NCBI GenBank assembly: GCA_022013615.1
Contig: JAKLQB010000835.1
Span: 1-11,366, forward strand
DNA: 11,366 nucleotides
Direction of reading: 5' to 3'
DNA from: Desulfobacterales bacterium
Lineage (GTDB): Bacteria > Desulfobacterota > DSM-4660 > Desulfatiglandales > Desulfatiglandaceae
The translations under genes and the position numbers were made by a program. Shown piece by piece: positions 1 through 6,353 of this stretch. Under the pieces are notes generated by a model. That model was not told the DNA's origin. It made no database searches and saw only the letters and a list, made by a program, of their open reading frames with translations. Position 1 is the stretch's first letter, and the number at the start of each line of letters is the position of its first letter.

Positions 1-404
1 CGGAGCTTTTTCATCACCGCCGCGGCTTCTTTCAGCGTGGCGCCGATGATGAACTGTTTGCCCATGGAATGAATATTCTTGGCAATACTCTTTGCGGCCA
101 TTTTGGCCGTTAATGAATCGGGCTTGACCATTTTAAGACCCCACTGCATGGATTTGGGAAAATCCTGGTCCGGCCGGCAGAAATATTCTTGAATATGCCT
201 AGCAACAGATTCAGGGCGGGTCAGGTAGGGGAAGACGTCCACGAAACGGAACATTTCCTCCTTAAAGGCTTCATTTTTCATAGACCAGTCCATCACTTTT
301 CCGGTCCAGTAGTCTTTCTTAAAAAGGGAGGGCTTCTCACCTTCAGCCAGATCGTAGAGGCGCAATCCAGTTGCCGTGACGCGGTCTTCAAAATTAAAGG
401 CCAT
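1..404 (-). CDS. putA: PutA-like proline dehydrogenase / P5C dehydrogenase, N-terminal part (runs off the window)
   Basis: The minus-strand frame is open from ATG at 404 to base 1, giving 134 codons. The protein begins MAFNFEDRV and contains FVDVFPYLTRPESVARHI and a PDQDFPKSMQWG stretch. I recognise this as the N-terminus of the bifunctional proline dehydrogenase / L-glutamate gamma-semialdehyde dehydrogenases of delta-proteobacteria. In that family a FAD-dependent PRODH barrel oxidises proline to P5C and a C-terminal NAD-dependent ALDH domain makes glutamate. Neither catalytic domain lies inside the window, so activity cannot be judged. A GAGGA ribosome site sits five bases before the ATG. 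It lies 105 bases behind the TIM-barrel gene on the same strand and is probably the distal gene of the AOR operon. A standalone P5C dehydrogenase with the same N-terminal arm is the main alternative. Confidence 0.72.
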   Translation of the reverse strand, partial: MAFNFEDRVTATGLRLYDLAEGEKPSLFKKDYWTGKVMDWSMKNEAFKEEMFRFVDVFPYLTRPESVARHIQEYFCRPDQDFPKSMQWGLKMVKPDSLTAKMAAKSIAKNIHSMGKQFIIGATLKEAAAVMKKL

Positions 405-509
405 TTTTATCCTCACTTTCTTCATACGATATGTTTCCAAGTTGTCTTTCCGTTTAGGGCGTGCGTACCCGTTGCGCCCCGGTGTTGGACCGGGAAAAGC
501 GCGCGCACC

Positions 510-1385
510 CTAGATGCCTAAAACATCTCGGCAATACCGAATGCTTTTTTCAACCGCGACACGCTCCTTGCGCCGTGCTTCTCCCGGCCCGTCCGCTCCT
601 GCATCCCATTCCACCTCAATATTTATCCGGTTCATGGATGACCGCTCACATATGATCTCATAGGCCCTTTTCAGGTCGATATCCCCATCCCCGCATGCCA
701 CACCGTGAAATCTGCATCCATATTGATCCCTTTCAATCCGGTGATCACAGAAATGATTCGTAAATGCCCGGGGGGCGAGTTTCGCGATGGCATACATGGG
801 ATCTTCCAGTACCATAACTGAATTAACAGTATCAACACAGGCACCGACAAAAGGATGATCCAGTTCGTCAATCAGCCAGAGGATTTCGCTTGAAAATGTT
901 TCCGTGTGATTTTCTATGGCCAGTTTTACATCGGCCGCCTCGGCAATGGGTGCCGCATTATGGAGGCGTTCTGCAATCTTTTCCAGTTGTTCCATGACAA
1001 TGGGATGATGGCGGCTGGCACAAAGGGGACGGGGGCGTCGCAGATCAAGACTGACCTTGGCGATAGCGGCCCCAAGTGTTTTAGCAATGACGATCCCCTC
1101 TTCAAAGGTATGGTTCAAACGCTTATCAAACTCTTCATTCAGGGAGAAATTATATTCCAGGTAAAGCCCCCGCTCTTTTGCATACGCGCTGATTTTCTCA
1201 AGGTTGTCCTTCTCCGTGCTTTCACAGTCCGCGGCGGTCATATGGAACCCGTCCAATTCCAACTGCTCGGCCTCATCCATTAGTGAATAGATGTTCATAA
1301 CCCTTGGCCATTGCAACTCATATCCGCCCCAGTTCTGACCCATTCCATGCAGGTGAAAACTGTATGTATGCAATCCTAACAACAT
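510..1385 (-). CDS. Sugar phosphate isomerase/epimerase-like TIM-barrel protein (AP endonuclease 2 superfamily)
   Basis: This 291-residue soluble protein has the length and motif order of the xylose-isomerase-like TIM-barrel superfamily (hexose/tagatose epimerases, inosose dehydratases, hydroxypyruvate isomerases). It opens with a first strand LGLHTYSFHLHG. Metal-site segments follow: IENHTE (Glu), CVDTVNS (Asp), NHFCDHRI (His), and a C-terminal NIEVEWD (Glu), consistent with a divalent-metal Glu/Asp/His/Glu centre. There is no signal peptide, so it is cytoplasmic. A GGAGG site lies ten bases before the ATG, and the stop is TAG. It sits between the AOR and putA genes, 122 bases after the former and 105 before the latter, on the same strand. 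The substrate cannot be read from sequence. Its place in an aldehyde-oxidising operon suggests it feeds in a carbonyl substrate, but that is inference. Confidence 0.82.
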   Translation of the reverse strand: MLLGLHTYSFHLHGMGQNWGGYELQWPRVMNIYSLMDEAEQLELDGFHMTAADCESTEKDNLEKISAYAKERGLYLEYNFSLNEEFDKRLNHTFEEGIVIAKTLGAAIAKVSLDLRRPRPLCASRHHPIVMEQLEKIAERLHNAAPIAEAADVKLAIENHTETFSSEILWLIDELDHPFVGACVDTVNSVMVLEDPMYAIAKLAPRAFTNHFCDHRIERDQYGCRFHGVACGDGDIDLKRAYEIICERSSMNRINIEVEWDAGADGPGEARRKERVAVEKSIRYCRDVLGI

Positions 1386-1507
1386 GATTCATTCGCCTCC
1401 GCGTTTGTATCTAAAAAAGTTCTAGGCTTGCTTATCTTTACATTTTCATTCTTGTCTCCTTTTCGTGCGGATGGCCGCCAGTCAATCCGGCCAGAATATT
1501 ACACGGC

Positions 1508-3409
1508 CTAAAGTCCATTTGCTTCCAGGACTTCGGCCACGTCATCGAGACCTACTCGCCTCAGTGTTTCTTTGGTGGGTATCCCGCCTTTGCTCCAGCC
1601 CCGGGCCCGATAATACTCATCCAGCAGTGTATCAATCTCCGCCTTGGTCAGACAATGACCATCATTGGGGCCGCTCGGTACTGGCTTATCATAGAAACGG
1701 GGTGGGGGATAATCCAGATGCCGGCCAAAGCCCGGTATTTCCCTGGCGGAAAAGGCCCGGGTTAAGTGCCATATTCGTTCGGATATTTTGATGATGTCGT
1801 CCCAGCTTTTCTCTTTGCCGGTAATCAGACGGTAAAGTTCAGCATAGTTTTCCACTTCAAACCCCAGTTCCATCAACTGCAGCCTGCAACAGCCCAGTGC
1901 ATCAAATGCCGGCCTGGTATGCTGGGATTCGATCACCTTTTGCGGCTTACCGGTCAGGGTTGCCTTGGGCATTTTTTCTCCGGTTCTACCGGCAGTGACC
2001 AAATCATGTACGTTTGCGTTTGAACCGGTCATATCGTGTCCCAGCACCCAGGCCCGGTTATGGTGGGCGCCGACATCCGCGGTCATGTAAGCCAGCATCA
2101 TGGCCGGCGCGTTCCGGCACTCATAGCCGGTCCATTCCAGGCCCTTCACATGGATGGCAAATTTTTCCGATCCCTGCCCCAGCCTCTCGGAAGCAACTTT
2201 TACGCCCTCCGCCAGCAGATCGCCTATGCCCTTACGGTAACAGATTGAGTTTAATAGATAAACAACTGATTCCAGATCGCCAAAGCGAAGTTCCTTGCCC
2301 ACCTGCTCTGTTGTTAGGATGCCTTTTTCGTAACATTCAATGGCCCAGGCTGCCACTCCCCCGGAAGAAATGGTGTCAAGACCTAATTCATCGCAAATAT
2401 AGTTCGCATAGGCAACATCCTCAATCGATTTTAGTAAGCAGCTTCCACCAAAAAGCGCAATGGTTTCATATTCCGGCCCTTCAACATATGCAGATCCCAA
2501 ACTAGTTTTCGTATAACCGTATTTCCCGCATGGAGTCGGGCAACAAAAACATGCCTTATCTGTAATCTTCAGCTTCTCGATGACTGCCTTACCATTGATA
2601 TTCCTGTAGTGATCGGCTTGAGATGTTTGAAAGTTACGAGTGGGAAATGCACCGACTTCGTTCACCCAGTCCGTGATTCCTGCGGTACCTTCAGGCGTCC
2701 AGCCCTTAAAACCCGGTTTGGCGTATACTTTTTGATAGGCTTCTTTCCCTTTGCGGTATGCCCCGTCAATGTCAAAAACAGGAAGGCGGCCGTTCCCCTT
2801 AACGGCGATCGCCTTGATATTTTTGGTCCCGAGTACGGTGCCGATTCCGGTGCGCCCGGCCTGACGGCCGAAATCATGCGAAATACAGGCGAACCGGACG
2901 CCATTTTCACCGGCGGGTCCGATGGTGATGATCTGGAAGTCCTCCCCCAGGTCTTTTTTTAAGGCCGCTTCGCAGCTTATAGCCCCTTGGCCCCAGTAGG
3001 GGGTCGCGGACCGGATCTCCACCACATCGTCATCGATGAACAGGCAACTCGGTTGCGCGGCCTGGCCGGTCAACACCAGCGCATCGTATCCGGCGTATTT
3101 TAAAGCCGGACCGAAATGTCCGCCCATGTTGCTGTCGGCATACCCACCGGTGGCGGGTGATTTGGTCCCGAAATGCGTTTTGCCGCTGGCCGGCAGGAAA
3201 TGGCCGGTCAGTGGTCCGGTAGCCGCTATAAAAATATTATCCGTATCGTAAGGGCCGGTATTGGGGGGTAACTCATCGAAAAGGATCTTCGCCACAAAAC
3301 CTCTTCCACCCAAAAATTTGTTGGCCATCTCTTCGGAAAGCGGATCTTTGCTTATTTCCCCGCTGCTCAAGTCGACGCGTAAAATGGTGCCGGCATATCC
3401 GTAAATCAT
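1508..3409 (-). CDS. aor: Tungsten-containing aldehyde:ferredoxin oxidoreductase
   Basis: The 633-residue length is normal for the AOR family, whose members oxidise aldehydes to carboxylates (or run in reverse) at a tungsto- or molybdo-bispterin centre and pass electrons to ferredoxin. The N-terminal domain begins MIYGYAGTILRVDLSSGE and carries the pterin-binding segments GGRGFVAKIL, AATGPLTG and TKSPATGGYADSN. The [4Fe-4S] ligands are C287, C290 and C294 (CFCCPTPCG) plus the distal C508 in a D-x4-C motif (DALGCC). Two further cysteines, C289 and C507, sit next to ligands. The interdomain segment ICDELGLDTISSGG matches the conserved DELGxDxxS pattern. The start is supported by an AAGAGG site placed in the last codons of the upstream ferredoxin gene, with only four bases between the genes, so the two are co-translated. 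No FAD-type third subunit follows, unlike the three-subunit AorABC of denitrifiers. A BamB-like member is less likely because no other Bam genes are present. Confidence 0.93.
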   Translation of the reverse strand: MIYGYAGTILRVDLSSGEISKDPLSEEMANKFLGGRGFVAKILFDELPPNTGPYDTDNIFIAATGPLTGHFLPASGKTHFGTKSPATGGYADSNMGGHFGPALKYAGYDALVLTGQAAQPSCLFIDDDVVEIRSATPYWGQGAISCEAALKKDLGEDFQIITIGPAGENGVRFACISHDFGRQAGRTGIGTVLGTKNIKAIAVKGNGRLPVFDIDGAYRKGKEAYQKVYAKPGFKGWTPEGTAGITDWVNEVGAFPTRNFQTSQADHYRNINGKAVIEKLKITDKACFCCPTPCGKYGYTKTSLGSAYVEGPEYETIALFGGSCLLKSIEDVAYANYICDELGLDTISSGGVAAWAIECYEKGILTTEQVGKELRFGDLESVVYLLNSICYRKGIGDLLAEGVKVASERLGQGSEKFAIHVKGLEWTGYECRNAPAMMLAYMTADVGAHHNRAWVLGHDMTGSNANVHDLVTAGRTGEKMPKATLTGKPQKVIESQHTRPAFDALGCCRLQLMELGFEVENYAELYRLITGKEKSWDDIIKISERIWHLTRAFSAREIPGFGRHLDYPPPRFYDKPVPSGPNDGHCLTKAEIDTLLDEYYRARGWSKGGIPTKETLRRVGLDDVAEVLEANGL

Positions 3410-3413
3410 TTTA

Positions 3414-3818
3414 TTAAGCCTCTTTTTGCTGATTTTCTACCAGAAAAATGGCTTCCCGCGGGCATGCGCGCGCGCATGCTCCGCAAAGTGTACACTTTGC
3501 GGGTATTTCCGAGTGCTTGTGTTTAAAAAACACACCCCGGGGACATTCTTCCACGCACATCATGCATCCCGTACATTCATCATTAGCAATGACATACACG
3601 CCGTTTTCCAGATAAATGGCCTCCACCGGACAAACTTCGGCGCACTGCCCGCACTGGTCACAGAGATGAATCCGGTAATCCCCCGGCGCAGGAAAACGCC
3701 CTTCTATTCTTAGCATTGCCCGGGATGGGCACACTTCGCTGAAATTTTCCAAAGCGCAAACCAGACGGCAGATTCCACAACCGGAGCAGTTTGTGTGTTG
3801 CGCTATTAATTTCATCAT
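3414..3818 (-). CDS. Four-cluster polyferredoxin, electron partner of AOR
   Basis: This 134-residue protein has 17 cysteines. They form CSGCGICRLVC (11-21), CDQCGQCAEVCP (53-63), CTGCMMCVEECP (82-92) and CTLCGACARACP (109-119), enough for four [4Fe-4S] clusters, plus C30. The first motif, followed by a spacer with PSRA, resembles the small Fe-S subunits that accompany AOR-family enzymes (AorA, the HycB/DMSO-reductase B type). The role is soluble electron transfer from the tungsten enzyme to a cytoplasmic acceptor. Two tandem ATGs (3818, 3815) are possible. GAGG is four bases from the first and seven from the second, so 3815 may be the true start. The gene is first in the operon, 165 bases downstream of the sigma-54 promoter core. 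Its fourth-cluster region is written in strikingly palindromic DNA (3455-3502). Confidence 0.9.
   Translation of the reverse strand: MMKLIAQHTNCSGCGICRLVCALENFSEVCPSRAMLRIEGRFPAPGDYRIHLCDQCGQCAEVCPVEAIYLENGVYVIANDECTGCMMCVEECPRGVFFKHKHSEIPAKCTLCGACARACPREAIFLVENQQKEA
3455..3502. repeat. Three abutting perfect palindromes inside the ferredoxin gene
   Basis: CCCGCGGG (3455-3462) shares one base with an 18-bp palindrome of alternating purines and pyrimidines (3462-3479, half-site GCATGCGCG). One base later comes a perfect 22-bp palindrome (3481-3502, half-site CCGCAAAGTGT). A further dyad, TGTGTTT-N3-AAACACA, lies at 3518-3534. All are in the codons around the fourth Fe-S cluster. The symmetry is directly visible. 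Whether it acts as an operator, as RNA structure or not at all is unknown, and the CxxC codon pattern may contribute to it. Confidence 0.75.
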
Positions 3819-3982
3819 GGGGCCTCGCAGATAAGGTTATTAACCGTCTGATTTCATCGATCAAAAAATATCTATCGCTTGGCCGACCGGCTGGCGGCAC
3901 TAACGCTTTCTAGCGGTCTTTTTGCATTTTTCGCCTCGTGGTCACAACCTCGGCGCCGTAGCAAACAATCAAAAGAAGTAAA
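3819..3982 (-). other. Untranslated leader of the ferredoxin-AOR operon
   Basis: If transcription starts about 12 bases beyond the sigma-54 -12 element, near 3973, the message has a leader of about 155 nt before the ferredoxin ATG. I see no open frame in it. Local pairings are possible: the hairpin CGCT-AGAA-AGCG, the GCC/GGC helix in GCCGGTCGGC, and CGCC pairing with GGCG around the GAGGTTGTGACCACGAGG segment. The length leaves room for a cis-regulatory RNA, and molybdenum/tungsten-cofactor riboswitches are known upstream of some molybdo- and tungstoenzyme genes. I could not match that consensus by eye, so only an unassigned leader is claimed. Confidence 0.4.
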
Positions 3983-4000
3983 AGCAGTTTTCGTGCCAAC
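3983..4000 (-). promoter_or_regulatory. Sigma-54 (RpoN) promoter of the ferredoxin-AOR operon
   Basis: On the minus strand the sequence reads TTGGCACG-N4-CTGCT. This matches the TTGGCACG-N4-TTGCW consensus at all but one informative base. The invariant GG (3997-3996) and GC (3985-3984) are exactly ten bases apart. It points toward the ferredoxin gene and lies between that gene and a sigma-54 activator gene with an enhancer-like repeat, so the context agrees. The expected start site is near 3973. Confidence 0.88.
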
Positions 4001-4024
4001 TCGAAATCGGCAACATTAATAAAT

Positions 4025-4041
4025 ATCGTTTAGATAACGAT
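4025..4041. repeat. Small dyad just upstream of the sigma-54 promoter
   Basis: ATCGTT-TAGAT-AACGAT is a perfect 6-bp inverted repeat centred roughly 60 bp upstream of the predicted start site. It could be an accessory regulator site or chance. No convincing IHF consensus was seen in the AT-rich stretch 4002-4156, which otherwise holds nothing recognisable apart from a weak CGAAAA/TTTTCG dyad at 4129-4144. Confidence 0.35.
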
Positions 4042-4156
4042 TTCATTTCAGACGTTGGAACCATCCACAGTAACGCAAGAACGCAAAAATATCACATAGG
4101 GGTCAGTAAAGGGAGGGATAAAGCGGACCGAAAATAATTTTTCGTAATTGAATGGA

Positions 4157-4201
4157 AAACTGCAAAAATATTTGCAGTAACTGCAAATATTTTTGCAGTT
4201 T
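4157..4201. promoter_or_regulatory. Twin-dyad upstream activating sequence for the sigma-54 activator
   Basis: This is a perfect inverted repeat with 22-bp arms (4157-4178 and 4180-4201) around a single A. Each half is itself a dyad, CTGCAAA-N4-TTTGCAG, at 4160-4177 and 4181-4198. The two dyad centres are 21 bp apart, about two helical turns, so bound dimers would lie on the same DNA face. The sites lie about 195 and 216 bp upstream of the predicted start site, a normal distance for enhancer-binding proteins with Fis-type HTH domains. A terminator for the activator gene is the alternative, but no proper T-run follows the hairpin on the minus strand and the nested symmetry would be unnecessary. 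Confidence 0.75.
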
Positions 4202-4259
4202 CGCTCCAAGCTCACCCGCTATCAACTTTTCTCTTCGAGGCGAGCCGGAGGCAGGCTTG

Positions 4260-5798
4260 TCAGGATGAGTGCGTTTGGCGCTGAAATTGTTTGCGGTCAA
4301 AACCGTATTTACGAATTTTATAGTTAAGCAGCTGACGAGAGATACCCAGGCTCTGAGCGCCCCGGGTAACATTGCCCCGGTGCCGGGCGAGTGCCTGTTG
4401 AATCGCTTGCTGCTCCCGCATTTGCTGCGCTTCTACCAATGTTTGGCCGTTGATGGTGGAATCCGGTGGGCCGGCATACCGAGGCAAGGGGTACCTCAGG
4501 GGCTGGGGATGCGCGTTGGCCGGCGTTTGGGCAAAATTACCCCCCACTCCCGACGTTAATGCCGCCGGGCGCCGCTCGGCTCCGTCCCCGTAAAAAAAGT
4601 GGGTCCGCAGGTGGTCAAGGGTGATGGTTTCCCGGTCCCAGGCCATGTTAATGGCGCCTTCCAGCACGTGCTCCAGTTCCCGGGCGTTGCCAGGCCACGG
4701 GTAGGCTAAAAACTGGGCCATCACCTCATCGGCAACCCCGGCAACCTGTTTGCCCAGCGCCGGACCGAGTTTGTTTAAAAAGTATTCGACCAGCGTGGGG
4801 ATATCGTCCCGGCGTTCCCGCAAGGGGGGAATACGGATAAATACCACGCCCAGGCGGTAAAAAAGGTCCGATCGCAGGCTTTGTTCCGCAATGGCGCGGT
4901 GGGGATCCTGGCTGACCGAACTGATGATTTTCACGTCCACGTCGATCTCCTCCAACGACCCCACCCGGCGAACTTTTCTTTCCTGCAGGGCGCGCAGAAT
5001 CTTGGCCTGCAGCCCACAGGGCATGGAATTGACTTCATCCAGAAAAAGGGTGCCCCCGTTGGCTCGCTCAAACAAGCCCGGTTTGTCCAGCGAACCGGTA
5101 AAGGCCCCCTTGGTGGTACCGAAAAGGATGCCTTCCAGCAGGTTTTCGGGAATCGCGGTGCAGTTGAGAGGAATGTAACGCCGGCGGCGCCTATCGCTGT
5201 AATTGTGAATGGACTGGGCAAACAGCTCCTTGCCCGTGCCGGTTTCGCCGCAAAGCATTACCGGCGAGGGCGAGTGGGAGGCCATCATGGCCGTATTGAC
5301 GCAGTGCCGAAAATCGGCATTTTCACCGATGATATCGATGAAAGTAAAGCGGGCGTTGTTGTCGGAGCGGCGTTTTTTGCGGGGCAAGGCGATCGAGGCG
5401 ATGGTTTCTTCGACCAGTTTGTAATCTCTGACAAAGCAAATGGCCCCGACCAGACGCTGGCCGCGGAAAAGCGGAAAGGTGTTGTGAATGGTGTTGGCTA
5501 CCTTGCCCATCCGGGTGCGGTAAAAAAACGGCCGGTTTATCAACGGCTGCTGTTTTTTCAGACACTGCATGACCATACTGGTATCGTCGATAATATCGTA
5601 GACCTCCGTGACCCTTTTGTTAAACACTTCGGCCGGATCAAGATCGTCGATTTTGGCCATGGTATGGTTGTAGTAGACGATGACACCGGACTTGTTGACA
5701 ATCACCACACCTTCGGCGAATTTGTCGAAAATGGATAGGAAATCGGCGTAATCAAGTTCAAGGTAGCGATTAAACTGGTGTTTCGATTTTTCTCCCAT
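4260..5798 (-). CDS. PAS-domain sigma-54-dependent transcriptional activator (RocR/NtrC-type enhancer-binding protein)
   Basis: The 512-residue product has an N-terminal PAS sensor (about 10-125, FAEGVVIVNKSGVIVYYNHT), a central AAA+ domain and a C-terminal Fis-type HTH (about 465-500, GNVTRGAQSLGISRQLLNYK). Visible AAA+ motifs are Walker A GETGTGKE (184-191), the sigma-54 contact loop GAFTGS (231-236, Ser replacing the usual final Ala), Walker B GGTLFLDEV, SDLFYRLGV and PLRERRDDI. No receiver domain is present, so the signal is probably a ligand or redox cue sensed by PAS rather than phosphorylation. The frame is open back to an ATG at 5885, but GGGGAG four bases before the ATG at 5798, where the protein reads MGEKSKHQF, makes that the better start. 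It lies upstream of the ferredoxin-AOR operon on the same strand and next to a twin dyad and sigma-54 promoter, so it most likely controls that operon. Confidence 0.93.
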   Translation of the reverse strand: MGEKSKHQFNRYLELDYADFLSIFDKFAEGVVIVNKSGVIVYYNHTMAKIDDLDPAEVFNKRVTEVYDIIDDTSMVMQCLKKQQPLINRPFFYRTRMGKVANTIHNTFPLFRGQRLVGAICFVRDYKLVEETIASIALPRKKRRSDNNARFTFIDIIGENADFRHCVNTAMMASHSPSPVMLCGETGTGKELFAQSIHNYSDRRRRRYIPLNCTAIPENLLEGILFGTTKGAFTGSLDKPGLFERANGGTLFLDEVNSMPCGLQAKILRALQERKVRRVGSLEEIDVDVKIISSVSQDPHRAIAEQSLRSDLFYRLGVVFIRIPPLRERRDDIPTLVEYFLNKLGPALGKQVAGVADEVMAQFLAYPWPGNARELEHVLEGAINMAWDRETITLDHLRTHFFYGDGAERRPAALTSGVGGNFAQTPANAHPQPLRYPLPRYAGPPDSTINGQTLVEAQQMREQQAIQQALARHRGNVTRGAQSLGISRQLLNYKIRKYGFDRKQFQRQTHSS

Positions 5799-6030
5799 TT
5801 GTCTCCCCTTCTTGATAGAAAGGCAAGGCGGATGTCGGCCGAGCGCAATCCGAACAAATTGTTCAAGAGCTAACCCGGGATGCACCCAACGGCGCCCCTA
5901 AAATCTTAGCACATTCGGACAAAATCTGGAAGTTTTCCTAATTTTGCACATTACTAACGCATAAACCCCCTAACCCGAACAAGCCGGAACCAAACAGGTT
6001 GTAAAAAGTTGAATCGCCATTCATTCTTCT

Positions 6031-6055
6031 GAAAGCCTTTACAGCAAAGGCTTTC
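6031..6055. repeat. Perfect 10-bp stem hairpin in the divergent intergenic region
   Basis: GAAAGCCTTT-ACAGC-AAAGGCTTTC is a 10-bp perfect stem with a 5-nt loop. No T-run follows directly on either strand, so it is not a standard intrinsic terminator. It lies between two divergent genes, where none is expected. It could be an operator or a leftover terminator of a lost gene. Confidence 0.6.
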
Positions 6056-6287
6056 CGGGCCATACGAAAAATTTTTTTGCGCAATTTGAACACAAATATA
6101 TTCCTAAGGGCCTAAATTGCTCATAGCGTAGAGATTCTGGATACTGAATGAAGACATTTAATAGTGATTTTCGTTAAGACGGCTATAATAAAATACTATT
6201 TTTTTGTTGCAGTTTGGTCATGAAAAGTTGCAACTGATCTGCTATATAAACAAAATGCGTTTGAAATACAATAACATTATTCTCTAC

Positions 6288-6318
6288 TTGCAAAATGTAT
6301 GGCTTACAGACATATGAT
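6288..6318 (+). promoter_or_regulatory. Weak candidate sigma-70 promoter for the amidase gene
   Basis: TTGCAA (6288-6293) and TATGAT (6313-6318) are recognisable -35 and -10 elements, but the 19-base spacer is longer than ideal. An alternative -10, TATATT, lies about ten bases further on. This is suggestive only. Confidence 0.25.
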
Positions 6319-6353
6319 ACAGATTCTATATTGAAGAAAGGAGTCAGTGAAAA

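Larger units (their letters stand above)
5799..6353. other. Divergent intergenic region between the activator and the amidase
   Basis: These 555 bases hold no convincing gene. The minus-strand side up to about 5930 is the activator leader, with a possible -10 TAAGAT (5908-5903) but no good -35. From about 5940 the composition turns AT-rich, which marks a compositional boundary with the right half of the window. The region also holds a perfect hairpin at 6031-6055 and a weak plus-strand promoter near 6288-6318. An open minus-strand frame over 6183-6437 overlaps the amidase start and shows no coding character. Confidence 0.6.

Noticed and set aside
2014..2505. Plus-strand open frames opposite the AOR gene
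   Set aside because: They are shadows of a strongly supported AOR coding sequence. The products are Pro/Arg/Ser-rich with no motif.
3819..3982. Assigned molybdenum/tungsten cofactor riboswitch
   Set aside because: The context is attractive, but I could not align the leader to the known consensus by eye. It is left as an unassigned leader.
4157..4201. Intrinsic terminator of the activator gene
   Set aside because: There is no T-run after the stem on the minus strand, and each arm is itself a dyad with helical spacing, which fits a protein-binding site better.
4881..5738. Long plus-strand open frame (285 codons) opposite the sigma-54 activator
   Set aside because: It is antisense to a gene with unmistakable AAA+ and HTH motifs. 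The frame is open because of GC-rich codon bias on the other strand, and its product resembles no family.
5799..5885. N-terminal extension of the activator to the ATG at 5885
   Set aside because: The extra 29 residues have no PAS or other family character, and a good GGGGAG ribosome site precedes the ATG at 5798.
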